A stretch of 64,000 nt of DNA from Isoetes taiwanensis. Its lineage: Eukaryota; Streptophyta; Lycopodiopsida; Isoetales; Isoetaceae. The stretch is taken from assembly GCA_021234155.1 (NCBI GenBank), contig JAJEKV010000077.1:3190472-3254471 (forward strand), read 5' to 3'. Under the pieces are notes generated by a model. It did not search any database. It was not told where the DNA came from and saw only the letters and a list, made by a program, of their open reading frames with translations. Shown here in pieces: positions 1 to 11,780 of the stretch; the stretch's first letter is position 1, and each line of letters opens with the position of its first letter. The position numbers and the translations under genes were made by a program.

Positions 1-230
1 GTTTCAATTTTTATTATGCCAGCCCATTTTTGAAAGGCTACATGCACATGGGTTGCTGACAACATGAGACGCCAACCGATCAATGGTCTAATATATTTTA
101 AGTGACCTGCCCATTCCTCGAAAGCTTCAGTAATAAGGACTTACACATGGCTTGTTTGCCAAGGGCATATACTTACGCATCTTTAGTGCTATATAGTAAC
201 ATGTTTTGTTTGGTTTCAAACTTATCAAAC

Positions 231-868
231 ATGGATTGGCGTTGTGCTCGCCTTTGTGCATTGGCTTTTGCCGCTATCATCCTCCTCAATGTTCAATCCC
301 AAGTATGTCTTTTAGCCTATTGCATTTTGGTTTTTTGTAGAGAGAATTACTTGTTATAATAGCGTCATTCGTATAGGTCCTTGGATTGCATCAAACTGGA
401 AGTGATGAACATGTCCAGGTAAATATAGATTCCTATTATTTTTTGGATCCATATTTTTTTTGTCTATATGCCAAAGATATGTATCTAGGTGTTGTGTTGT
501 CATGTTCTTCCATGAATATGATGGTCGTGGTTTACTTGGTATTGCACCGTCAAGTCCTAAAGGTATAGTAATGTTGATGCATACTTATACTAATGATCCT
601 TTAATTGTTTTTTCGAAAGGTATCGTAATGTCTGTATATTGATTGATGCACACTTATTCCAATGATCCTTTATTGTTTTTGTTCAGACTGCCCAACATTA
701 TGTGAGGACAGATGTGTTCCCTCGGACGCACATGTAAGATGCCTACATTATTGCAACATGTGTTGCGACAAGTGCCAATGTGTGCCACCGAGGCATTCAA
801 TCTATAAACATGAATGCCCATGCTACAGAGATTGGACGAACAAAAAGGGTGGAGCAAAGTGTCCTTGA
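231..868 (+). CDS. GASA/snakin (gibberellin-regulated) cysteine-rich secreted peptide, intron-containing
   Basis: GASA/snakin proteins are small secreted plant peptides linked to hormone-responsive growth and antimicrobial defence. Exon 1 (231-302) starts with MDWRCAR and a hydrophobic stretch (ALAFAAIILL), a signal peptide, and ends at a gtatgt donor. A probable exon 2 is 377-418. A third exon ends at 562 with SSPK and a donor that splices in phase to the last exon, 687-868. That exon holds the whole GASA domain: 12 cysteines in the family spacing, including CNMCCDKCQCVPP and the terminal GGAKCP before TGA. The weak point is the join between exon 2 (phase 0) and the 5' edge of exon 3: the three visible AG acceptors (exon starts 429, 477, 489) are all in the wrong phase. 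There may be an undetected exon or a frame-disrupting change. The fold identity is secure; the mature N-terminal region is not. Confidence 0.8.
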
Positions 869-1499
869 TCTTAAGGCATAGCTCACTGGAATCATGTGTC
901 TATCCAAATGTAATATGCTTTATGTTATCAATGCATGGTTCCCTTTTTTACTTCTTGTTGCAAACACCATGATATTTCCACTTACGGTAAGGAATTGCTA
1001 TAGAAGGTGCTTATATTTAGTTATGTGCAAATAAGGAAGGGGGGAATAGAAACTTACAATAGCCTTAATAAGATAGAGCTTGGCTTAGAGTGCTTTCCCA
1101 TGGGTAGAAAACCTCCCTGAAGGTCTGGTCTGCTATTCTGATGTTCCTATGAGTTAAGAACCTGAGTGGTTGAGGTTAAGAACCTCATTTGGGAAGTAAT
1201 CCCGACGATTACTTTTGGATCTGGGTCTGACCTCATCCAGGTCCGTCCTTCCATGGGAAAGCACCCTTAGTCAAGATTCGCAACAAAAACCAGAACTAGA
1301 TTAGGTAGTATTTTTAACATCCACTAAAGACAAACTAATCTATGAGATACACCATAATAACATTGCAATTATGGATCCTGTCCCATTCACTTTAAATTGT
1401 GATGACATTATGGCTATTTTATCATCCTAAGCTTTTTCTCATCTAAATTGATTTATATGATACAAGAAACTTATCGCTGCGGCCGCCTGCTTGTTGATC
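869..1499. other. Intergenic stretch, no gene seen
   Basis: This is the GASA 3' flank and the region before the RBR remnant. I see no conserved coding segment. A GC-rich patch near 1474-1500 (gcggccgcc) opens the RBR locus. Confidence 0.5.
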
Positions 1500-3015
1500 C
1501 GGCGGGATTGCTGTTTTAGAATTGGAGAAATATGTTAACAGTGGAAAAGGAGGAAAAGTTGCTAGTTATCATATGGCTCTTCTTGATGGTCTTGCTTCTT
1601 GCCTGGCATTAGAAGCTCTGCAGGTTTTTAAGTATTGTGATTCACTACCTGTAAGTGCTCTTAATCTATGATGTTTAATGCATGGCCAATAAACAAGTAA
1701 GTACTAATTGGATGAACAACATAGACCTCCTTAGGAACTGAGTCAAGTGAACCAGTCTTATTGAAAGAAAAAACATTTTTTTAGCATGAGATAGAGCTTG
1801 CCAAACAATAGTTGCATCATTTCTATCTTCTTATCAATAAGCTACATTGATTTGCTGTTTGGCTTCAATTTTATTGCTGATCTTCTTATCAATAAGCTAC
1901 ATTGATTTGCTGTTTGGCTTCAGTTTTGTTGCTGATTTTCTTATCAATAAGCTACATTGATTTGCTGTTTGGCTTCAATTTTGTTGCTGGATGCTTTTCA
2001 AGGAATTATTTTGTCTCACTTTTCTCATCATACAGGTGAAAGGATATTGGACCATAAGATCTAAAAAGGTACAGTATATGGAATCAATCACTGCCCACAT
2101 AGAGAAGCCGCAAAGATTTGAGGTCGCTGCGGGATTGCTAGTCATTTGAGTCGCATCCACAACGCAGAGCAACTGGCAAGAGATGCAAGTTATGCGCATT
2201 TTTCTAAGTTGGCTACTGATAACTGCTCTATTTGCTTAGAATAAAAGTTTAATAGGGAGATGTATGCGTTGGAGAGGTGTTTCCATAAATTCTGCATAGA
2301 CTGTGTTGCAAGACATGGAGAGGTCAAAATTAATAATAATCAAGTTCCTATTTCCTGTCATGCAAATATGTCATGCAAAGATACCAATATGTCACAAGAA
2401 TGCAGAGGACGCCATGCTCTACAACTTGGCTCAGCATAAAAAATGGAGAAGATGCAAGAAGTGTTGCCGCATGATTGAGCTGGATCAAAGTTGCCATCAC
2501 ATGACATGCCAGTGTGTATATCGGCATATTATGTTGATTAAAGACAAAGTTGTGAAGCATGTATGTCATTATATAGCTGTATTCTTACATGCATTTTATA
2601 TTTTTCTGAAGCAGTACTTGCATATCCACCTGCATATGTACATTTTGAAATGCATGGAATGAGAGTTATGAGCCTTGGTGCATGTCCATGTGCGCGTTTT
2701 GAAATGAGGCACGCAATATTAAGTGCTTTTTATGTGTTGTTATATCTTATGAATTGGCTGAGATCTGCTGTATACAGGTCTAGTTATGAATTTTATTATA
2801 TCTGTGAATCTGATTTTAAGAATAAGAAGCAGACATATCACTGTAAGGCTTGGGATGTACATAATATTATTAGTGAACCAGATGAAGATGAAGATGAAGA
2901 TTATGACCAACAAATTTGCATTGGAAATGGCAAGCTCATGAATAGAGGCAATGGCGGTTGCATTTTGAATTTGAATTTGAATAACAAATACGTGCGCAAT
3001 TTTCCCAGTCTATAA
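1500..3015 (+). pseudogene. RBR-type (RING-between-RING) E3 ubiquitin ligase remnant with N-terminal RNase H-like domain
   Basis: Plant RBR ligases of this class carry an RNase H-like domain before RING1-IBR-RING2 and transfer ubiquitin through a RING2 cysteine. Four pieces are visible. About 1550-1650 encodes the RNase H-like helix (GGKVASYHMALLDGLASCLA) with a gtaagt donor. The segment from 2036 includes KGYWTIRSKKVQYMESI. About 2160-2400 gives LARDAS, then RING1 (NCSICLE, then RCFHKFCIDCVARHGEV). About 2430-2515 in another frame gives RING2 (KKWRRCKKCCRMIELDQSC), where the last Cys is the predicted catalytic one. The last exon from about 2778 gives YEFYYICESDF and an acidic DEDEDED tail. 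A TAA interrupts RING1 after SICLE, RING1 and RING2 are in different frames, the IBR is not visible, and one zinc ligand is lost (FYYIC where FCYIC is usual). It is most likely a pseudogene. Confidence 0.75.
1827..1991. repeat. Tandem repeat, 55 bp x 3, in an RBR intron
   Basis: Three consecutive 55-bp units start at 1827, 1882 and 1937 and differ at only a few bases. Each carries ttatcaataagctacattga. The array lies between the donor at 1651 and the acceptor ending at 2035, so it would be intronic. Confidence 0.95.
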
Positions 3016-5221
3016 TAATATATTATATCATGTTACATTTTCCATTCGTGTTTGCCGGCGATAAAGAGGCAGATTGATGCACTGATTTTGCATCTCGTTT
3101 GGGGCTTTGATGGTAGAACCATATTCCAAACTTTGCTTCTTAGTCAGAGGTTTTAAGGGTGCTACATGAAGGTTTTGCCGTATGGTGTTTTAAGGTTTAT
3201 TTTCGGTCTTCTGTTGCTCGCAGGAGCAAGTTTGTCTGGACTGAAAGGGCCAGTGTCAAGCCTATCATGATCTCCGCACTACAGGTATGCTTGACAAAAC
3301 CTTTTGCACCAGTTTGACAGGTTTATGACAGAGCATGTAGATAGTTCATTCTTGGTAACTTTTGTACAACATTTTTATGGGAAACGAAGGGTAACAGAGA
3401 AAATGGCATTGGTTCCTAACATGAAAAAAATTACTGGCTAAACTTAGCTAAATGGCGAAATTTTGGCCTTGTTTGGAAAAAAATTGGCTAAACTATGGCC
3501 CTTTTTGGACTAAAAAAAATAAAATTTTAGCCAAGCTTATTTCATGCCCCACCTCCATTTCGTCCGACTTTAGCTAATCGCAAGAAAGTGTAACTGCCAA
3601 AATTTGGAAAGTTTAGCCGAAACTTAGAAGCTTTTACGTCAAAGTAAATGATCCTATAGCCTTTATATTTATTATGGTAAGTTAATATTTAAGTCTTGAA
3701 TTAGTGCAAAATAGTCAAAAGATAGAAGATTTTTTTGGTTTTTAAATAAAAGTCTAGCCAAACGTAAGAAAGTACAGGTGTTAAAATTTAGAAAGTTTAG
3801 CTAAACATTAGAAGCTTTCACCTCAATTTTTGGCATACTTTAGCCAAGTCTATTTCACCACTTTGAATATAAAAGTTCCTTAATTTTTTCCCTGGTTCCT
3901 AAAGTACCAATATAACACAGCCCTTTGTTGCTTTGTTTAGTATGTACATTCCTGCGGCCCTACCTTGTACTTCAAGAAATAATACACCACAATAAATGAT
4001 CACTCTTTTTTGGTTTGTTTTTGCTACTCTTTTGACAATCAAAGATCACTAAAATCCTTTACACATAGTGCATTGGAGATACATATCCAAGGCAAGCTAA
4101 AGCAAAGCAAAGCAAACATTGGCTGTTGTTAATTTGGAGCAAACACATATCACATCAACGTATCTAACTACATGGATATTGTTGCGCATCGATTTATCTA
4201 ACTACAAGGATATCGTTGTGGAAAATGCGCTTGTCAATATATGTATACATGCAAGCATTATGACCATCCATACATTTCTATGCGTGCACAAGTTTTTTAC
4301 CTTTAGATTTAAGTGCATGCTCGACGAAAAGCCCAGCAAGCAACGCAAGTCCAGTCATCATATAATATTGCAACAGATTAATATATTATTGCCATGTTTT
4401 GGAGATTCTAATGTCTTTCCAAGCATTCGGAAGACGAAAACTACACTTTTATTTTGTAACTAGAAATTAGCACTGTTGTTGATGACATTGATATAGGAAA
4501 CTTTATTATAAATTACACAAGCAAAAGAACATTATCAAAACATGTAATTTTTATAAAAAGTAATCAAACGTGCTTTTGACTAGTTTTTTTTTTTTTTTTT
4601 TTTTTTCTTCGTACATGTTCTTGCCAAGACTACAGTCACAGTTATGCAAACAATTACATTAAAAGAACCTTGTTCAAGGCAAGATCACTTATCCCAATAT
4701 CCACCCTGGTTTTTTAGGCCAGGCCACATCAGGCACTCTCCAAACCAAAGCCCATATAACTTGCCAAATAATCTTCCATCTAAAAACTTGAAGAATCTTA
4801 CATATTGACATATAATTTTACATTTTTAAACTTGAATAATCTTAAGTCTTGTCATATAAACTTACAACTATAAACATAAATCTTACATCTTACATCTATA
4901 AAGTTTTGAATTTGGCAGTATACAGTGTAAAGTAAACTTTGAATCTTGATATAAGGTATTCCATCTTCTTCCGCGTTAACGCCAACTCTAACAACAAAAT
5001 GGAGACAATTAGAGGAGAGAACCCAGACTGCGGCCCAATCAATACACAATTAAGCGTGAAAACGGTAAATGTGCAAGGGCCAAAAGGTACATTGGGTCTC
5101 TCAGTTTATCACTGATCACCAATTGTATCCTTTTGCCCTTAAGTTAAACATAGCAGTATTGGGAGTTATCGCTTTAATCTTGTGTAAATCTTAATGTGTC
5201 TTGAGTATAAAAATAGACTTT
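3016..5221. other. Intergenic AT-rich stretch, no gene seen
   Basis: No recognisable coding region is present. It holds a diverged direct duplication (3470-3860) and a run of 23 T (4584-4606), which could be the reversed poly(A) tail of an old retroposon. The open frame at 4119-4463 has no recognisable features. Confidence 0.5.
3470..3860. repeat. Diverged direct duplication rich in GGCTAAA/TTTAGCC motifs
   Basis: A segment around 3591-3640 (ttggaaagtttagc, then ttagaagctttta) recurs around 3776-3825 with base changes. Flanking pieces (gccaag, then tatttca) recur at 3532 and 3843. The motif ggccttgtttgg near 3465 is common at ends of small plant DNA elements, but I could not close a TIR pair. 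Confidence 0.5.
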
Positions 5222-7078
5222 TTAAGGTTGATGCAGGATTCAAGATGGGTAGATGCATGATGCTGAGGATAGCATCAATTCAAGGTGGGGAGAATTTGAC
5301 GTTCTAGTATATTATACAGTATAGATACCTATATTATACTGCCACATCACAGTACATGTCAAGCAGATTGACATGTCAAGTGTAGGATATGTCAATATAC
5401 TACACATGCATGCCACCTAGATAGCTAGCATGTTAATATATTGTAAGGGGTTGCTCCATGGATATATAAATACATTGACATGTATTTCTTCCATGCAACC
5501 ATTAGGAACCATTACATTATACGCGGTAGTATAATATAACTCATGAGCCAGTTATTATGTGAGTTGCACATGATGCCATAAATTTAATAACATTTGTATT
5601 TATGACTCATGCAATTATTATTGATCATTACATTGCACATGTTAATATAGCATGTGAATATAATACATAACTGCCATATGGCAGTTCCCTAAGGAGCCAA
5701 GTGGAGCAATCAAGTACTAACCCTAAAGCGTAAGGGAAAAAGGGCAAGAACCCTAGAAGCCGCCTTTTGGGTTCTAGGGGCGACGGTGGGCGATTAGAGG
5801 AGCATTTGGAGCAATGCCGGACATAATCCAGTCTTGCAGCAGCAGCGAAGACTGTGCCTGATGATTCCAAGATCTTCATCCGTTTCAGCGGCATGGACGA
5901 GTGGGACGAGTTCCAAGGCATTGGAGGCACCCAAGGATTCGGTTAGTGTCGATTCTGCCAGTCAATGCAAGCTTTATGGCTGTCCTTAAGTTGAATTAAT
6001 ATCTGCTCTTAGTCCTAGATGATCTCTAGAACCCAAGAATCCTTTCTTGTAATCTGGACTAATGAATGGACCCTAATCATGTTGATTAGATTAGTTAGAT
6101 TGGATTTGTGATTTCTATTATTTTGATTCATTTTGTTATGGCATGATGGATGTTATCTCTGTTTTGTGTATTGGGAAGGGAGTTGGAGACCCAGAGCCTT
6201 TTTAGAAAATGATTCTAGAACAGCCTTATTAATTCCCAATTAATTGCGGCCTGTGCATAAGAGCCCACTTGGCGCTTATGGGTGGGCCGGGGCGGGCCGG
6301 TACCGCGGAGGACTTGTCCAGTAGTAGTTGATCCCTATGGTGTGTAACGTCTACCGGGAAACACTGTGGGCTAGGCCTAATACCTTGTGCACTTCGTGTG
6401 GCTCTGGTATGGGATCGACACCTCTTGGGTGGTGAGGCCATCTTCAATGGGGTTGAAGTCGCATATGAGCAGTGGCTCTCTAGCTTGCCTACTATTGGCA
6501 TAGATCCTCTGGAGGAGAGAGTGATCTCCTCCTGCCTCATCGGGACTGGGGAGATGCAACCCAGGAGTAGCCCCTTTGTCTATGCCCCTGGCAAGTTACG
6601 GTCTGGCCCCAAGATTTATCAGCCTATCTGCAAAGTATGCACAAGAGGGGCGGATGGAATGGATTACCCAACGGCCATGTTCCTTTGCCAGCCAAATCCA
6701 TTTGCCATAAACTCTGTCTGCAATGACCTCTGGAGGACCAAGCCATCAGTCTATCCCCAAGAGTTTAAGCATGGGTAGGATTCATCCTTATTGATGTTAT
6801 TATCTCTTTTGATGCATGATCATGTTATGGTGATTCCACCCTTCGAGGTGGTTATGTATTTGTTATGATGCTATGTGCTTATGTTTGTGCGCTTCCGCAG
6901 CTAGGTAGATCCCGAGGGAGACGGGATGAATGATATGTTGATTCCTTCCATGCCGAATTTTTGCTCACCATCAAGAATCTGATGTCAGGTGGACGGCCTC
7001 GTGTTGGTAATATGGCTAGCAGGAGGAAACCTCCTGTTTTTATACGATGGGAGCATCGTATACGAGCAGGGGACATCA
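5222..7078 (+). mobile_element. Ty3/gypsy chromovirus 3' LTR with short internal stub
   Basis: The segment from 5222 to 5296 matches the end of the internal region of the element at 30-33.7 kb and ends in a polypurine-like tract (ggtggggaga). The LTR then runs from TGACGTTC at 5297 to about 7078 (ggggacatca), matching the LTR at 32308-33705 in order along most of its length. It is about 1.78 kb against 1.40 kb. About 6490-6780 is unique to this copy and contains an open frame at 6398-6778 that I do not recognise. No pol lies upstream, so the copy is 5'-truncated. Confidence 0.8.
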
Positions 7079-7084
7079 CATGTG

Positions 7085-7250
7085 TAGTTGTATTTTTAGA
7101 AATATAAGGATATACCAAGGGATTTTATCCGTATGATAAGGGGCTTTTGCATGACCATAAGAACGCAGATGTCGTGTCTAAAATACATACAGGTGAGTCC
7201 CCTGGGGCTGATAAATGTGATGAGATGTTGAATAGCAGCACAACGAGAGT
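7085..7250 (+). pseudogene. Unidentified exon-like segment, homologous to 51717-51850
   Basis: Directly after the LTR, a segment starting ttgtattt resembles 51717 onward at both DNA and reading level. With frame changes it reads GFYPYDKGLLHD and SKIHTGESPG, against HFYAYNKGFLPD and SKMRIGESLG in the other copy. Here it carries a stop and frameshifts. I do not recognise the family. The retroelement appears to have landed just 5' of, or within, this gene. Confidence 0.45.
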
Positions 7251-7261
7251 GACTTGAAATG

Positions 7262-8593
7262 ATAAGGAAGCAAGGGCTATGGAATGTACGTCAACTTTAT
7301 TGTTGCAGATGCAACAGATGGTGAACGTGATGAACTTGCATATGAAAACATAGTAAAATGTTAGTTTAAATGACTTGTATTATTATGAGTATTCACTTGT
7401 TTCAATGATTAAGAACTTGCACCAAAAAATGTTCCCTTTGATGTATCATCTTGTTTTGGTTGCACATAGAGCAAAGCTTTATTTGAGCCTTGGCCTTTGG
7501 CCTATTTTGATTACTCTTGCTTTACTTTTTTCTTCTTGCTCTTTAATGCAAGCCTAAATTGTGATTTCACTTCCATGTTTATTATTTTAGCTTTAAATCC
7601 CCCACATGGCTTTAAAATAAAATGGTTTAAATTTAACTTCTAATTTTGCTCGAGGCTGAAACAATTAGCCAGTAGCTCAGAGGGGCGTGTATTACGGCAA
7701 CTAGCCCGTAGGGGCGAGCTCATTTACGGTCTGTGCAAGGGTGGGTGTTTAATCCCTTAACCAGCAGGCAACAACTTGATGACACATCTGCAATCCACCT
7801 GGTAAGCCAAGGTGATAGTAATGGGTGATAAACAGGCTGTAGTGGATGCTCCAACTACTACAACTTCAAGATTGGAGAGTGCACCCAACTCCAAGATCGG
7901 AGAGTGCACCCAGCCTGCTGGCTATAAACAGAGTAGATCTTAACATGGTATAAATCACTCCCATTTTGAAGAAAGCCCATTATACATGCACCTGGAGGAT
8001 TTATGCAGCATCTGGAGGACTTAAGAGAATTTTAAGAGACACTCTGCCCTCCAATCAAATTGTTGATATGGACGCAATCACAAACCCTGCCTGACAGAAC
8101 ACATTAAAGAGGAATACCATATGACAAGCAAAGATCAGAGACATGTAAATCTTAAAAAAACTACAATTTCCCAAGGAAAAGACCAGAAACATGTATGCTG
8201 TAATCCTATAGTGCGCACCCTTACATCAAACTTAAAAGCTCTGTTATACAGGAAAACAAGCCATGGTAAAGCTGTGAGAAGCAGGCTGCAATATAGCTGC
8301 TTCCTCTTGTGCATAATCCCATGGTAATAAGATTAAAATATTATATCGTCTTGCATATCTGTCCCAATGCAAACAACAGCCCATGGAAAACAGACCATGT
8401 ATTTCTTCCTATTAGAAACGCCATGGCCGCACATAAATTACAATCTTCCTGGGCACAAGCTGCGTGAAAAAATAACAGCTCAAAAAAACAAAATCAGGAC
8501 CTCATCTCAAACCCCAAACACTTGATAAGCTTCACGGCATGAAATTTTTTGACAGTGTAACAGTAAACACTTTCAAAGGTATATGTCGTATAA
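7262..8593. other. Intergenic, 3' flank of the PAT1 locus
   Basis: No convincing gene is present. Several open frames lack conserved motifs. The part just right of about 8100 would be the 3' UTR and flank of PAT1, which reads leftward. Confidence 0.5.
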
Positions 8594-11500
8594 TCAACCC
8601 CTAACTGCTGCAGTATTGACATGATTATCATTTACATTTGGAGAGGTGATGCTCCCCATTGCAATTGACCGCTGAGCAAATTCCATCAAATGCTTACGCT
8701 GCTGTTCATTTGTATGCGGAAGACTAGCCCGTAGAAGTTCTATTGGCATCTCCCTAGTCATTGCATTAAGCTGCTGCCAGGTTGACAGCTGCTATGTTGT
8801 TCAAGTCATCATCAATGAACGAGTAATGCTCTCGTATTTATTTGTACAATATTTAGAAAGTAGAAAAAGAAGGCATCGAAGGATGCCTGCCACACAGTTC
8901 TATTTTGCACTGGATATTGTGCAGAACGGTTGGTCAAAAGGCTTGTTGCACGCTCAAGGACAGCCTGCAAGATCACAGTAGCACCATCACCAGAAGGACT
9001 TCCAAGGGGTCTCAGTGGAGGTGGCTCAGGTGCCAGGACAACCACTGCCAGGCATGCACTCAAAGATGGCAAATCCATGTTCATAGCAGCTGTAGAGACA
9101 GCCTTTGCCAGTGCGTTAGAAGCTGCAGTTGCGTTTTGATCGGTTTGAGCACCACCGAATAGGAAACGCAGGTGACGGAAGACTGCCATGGATACTATCC
9201 TAACAAGCTCACTACCAGGTTGCAGCAGTCTCAGATATCTGGCAACAAGCTTTCTTCCCTTTGGAAGAGAAACAAGACGCATAAAAAAGATTAGATTGTC
9301 TTTTGCAGCAAATCCAAATCGTCCCACTTGGGTCTCTTCCACCAACATTATTTGGAGCTAAAGGATCAACCAACTGAAGAGATGCTGCCAAGCCTTCAAG
9401 AAGCATCTGCCTCGGCGCCGTCTCAATTGCACACCACCATCAGCGGGCTGAGAAAGAACTAAGATAACGATCTATGTCATCTACATCAAGAAGAAGACAC
9501 AACCCATCCTCAATAGCAATTCTCGCTGCCAACATAGGTTCTTGCTCTAGACGCCTTTGAGATGCAACACTGTCAGCAGATTTTTCCCCAACTCATTAGC
9601 AGATGGTGTTGAATTAGAGCCTGGAAGAGTATCTACTTCTAGCAAAGGCCGGGTCTTGAATGGAAGAAAATGGAATCGTCCCTAAAGCATCTACTTGCAA
9701 AAATGTATGCGGCTCAGCAGCAGTTCGAGTGTGAGGTGGCAGATCACGAAGATGAGATGGGGCAAAGTGCCGCTTTTCCATGTGGCGTCCCCAGCAGCAT
9801 CTTTAGCTTGCACTGCCTGATGATAAATCATCAATGTAAGGGTCTGTGCCATGCGTTGCTGCCCACTGAATCCCAAACTATATTGTCAACTTCCTCCACC
9901 GTCATATATTTTGGAGCGCATCTGAGGCCATCCATCGTTATTTCTTCTTGTCGACATATATTGTTTGCCTCAGCACTTGGTGGATTATATCGTGGCAATT
10001 GCCTTCCTCTAGGCTCATGAGGTTGCATCTGATGTGGCACATTGGTGGTTGAGACTGCATAAAAGGTGGATTTGTCCCAAAGTTCTGGGGTCTCTTATGT
10101 TGCAGAAGCACTTGAGGTGGCATTAAAGTACTTTGTTGTGGAGCAGGGTGACGGACCATTCCAGAAGGTGAACCTGGACGACCCCTAGTCCAGTACCAGC
10201 TTGTGACATCCATGGGCCAGATTGCATACCCATACCATAGGAGGGAAGATTAACTTGTGCCTGTGGACCATGATAAGGTGCTCTATAAGACCCTGGTGTA
10301 GGTGCTGGTGGCCCTTGCCAGCCATGTGACTTTGGAGGATATGGTCCACCCGACTGACCTGGAAGTTCAGGTCCCCACCATTGTTGTGGTTGACGATAGT
10401 AAGGCGATTTAAACATGTCCAGATCTGCTTTTTGAATTGGTGGTTGTTGCTGCCATAATTTCCTTTCAGGTTCATTATCCCTAAATGGGTAATCCATCCA
10501 TTTTGATGGTCCACTTTCCAAAAAATGATCATTTACTGCACAAATCCATCAATTGCAAATAATACTTGAAATTAAAAACAATTTGAAGATGTCATTGTTT
10601 CGACTAGATATAAGCACCAAAAACATGATCAGAAGCGGATCCTTACCTTCGCCAGACATAAAAATAGGTTCGCCATCATAATGGCCATGTGGTCTTGCAG
10701 ATATTGTGGTCTGCACAAAGCATACCAACTCATCATATATCATTCACTTGAAAAGAGGAAATGTAATACATATAAAGGTATCAAACCAGATAAAACTACA
10801 AAAATTGCCACCAACTTGAAAACTCAAGCAGAATCAGTTCTTTTTTTTTGCCCTTTAGTTTCGATTCCATTGAAAATAGTTTCAAAAGGTATCAGCACCT
10901 ATATAGTTGAAATCTTTTAGCTATTTTCTTGTAACACAGTTTTTGAAATCTAGCAGACCACGTCCACTTGACAAATTGCACAAATGAAAAAATACCAACA
11001 CATACGCATGTAATGTAAGACAATTTCAGCATCCAAATCTCATCTTGCAAACAATTATAGCCAACACCATTTCAAGAACCAAAGTTATTACAAACACTAG
11101 CAGCCCACCTGCGCAAAAGAGCTTGCCAACTCCCTAACATCAGCAAGGTCAGATGATAGCTCGTAGCTTTCAATCTGTGAAACCATAATGAATTAGATAG
11201 ATAAGTTTCATAAAAAATTATATCCAAACAAGTCCATATTGCATTTAAAATAAACCTAGCCATACCTCATCTCTTTCTCGAAGAGCAGTCTCATCATCTT
11301 CTATGCCTTCTATCTCATCTTCCTCGTCAAGACCTCCTAGTTCAACTTCCTGTGTCACGTCCCTTCCAAAGAATGCGTATTGAGACGCATCAAAGCGCTC
11401 ATCCACTACAATGCAAACAAAAATCACGAAAGAAATACCACTCAGAAATTTAGCAACCACAAGATTTAATCCACAGCTATGAGAAGATATTTTTAAAATT

Positions 11501-11700
11501 TAGTCAAATGTTTGACAGTCTGAGTTCAATCTTATGTTTACTTCATGTTTAGACGACATAAAACAGTGCATGAACAGAACTTACATTGGCCCATCTGCCC
11601 AAACGTATCCAAGTCCTTAGAATACGATCTCAAATTCTGCTTTTGAGCAAATCGTCTCAATGGCTCTGAAGCTGCAGGTCTGAGCAGCTCGATAAAATCA
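8594..11700 (-). pseudogene. PAT1: PAT1-like mRNA decapping activator (topoisomerase II-associated PAT1 family), multiply frameshifted
   Basis: PAT1 bridges deadenylated mRNA, the LSM1-7 ring and the decapping enzyme in P-bodies. Reading leftward, the first coding exon ends at 11585 (DTFGQMGQ). It splices in frame to 11266-11405, which has the signature RFDASQYAFFGRDV and EVELGGL. Exons 11109-11174 and 10647-10710 and a large exon from 10535 follow, all with GT/AG sites and compatible phases. The large exon holds the Pro/Gln-rich region, EPHTFLQVDALGTIPFSSI near 9650-9720, and the C-terminal domain ([20 protein letters not shown] and KDNLIFFMRLVSLPKGRKLV), ending REMPIELLRASLPHTN before TGA at 8594-8596. 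Frame changes occur near 10200, 10020, 9860, 9700, 9350 and 8800. The family's usual initiator M-D-x-F-G reads L-D-T-F-G (TTG). The locus is probably dead, or carries assembly indels. Confidence 0.85.
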
Positions 11701-11780
11701 ACTCCGTGTAGGAGGGCGAAACTGACTGAAGCTGGACACGGGATTCTTATTGCTTCGAAAATAAAAATACTAATGTACAC

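Noticed and set aside
1470-1500. Shared word (ttatcgc.gcggcc) with 40597-40612
   Set aside because: Similarity does not extend beyond about 15 bp and is likely chance.
2348-2569. Antisense frame over the RBR RING2 region
   Set aside because: It is a shadow of the conserved plus-strand zinc-binding sequence.
4584-4606. T23 run as the tail of a reverse-oriented retroposon
   Set aside because: No element body or target duplication could be defined next to it.
6398-6778. 126-codon open frame inside the first LTR
   Set aside because: It lies in LTR sequence, overlaps open frames on the other strand and shows no recognisable domain. It is treated as part of the retroelement.
7670-7790. Possible tRNA-like sequence (agtagctcagaggggcgtg)
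   Set aside because: No complete cloverleaf could be drawn: no matching acceptor stem or T-arm.
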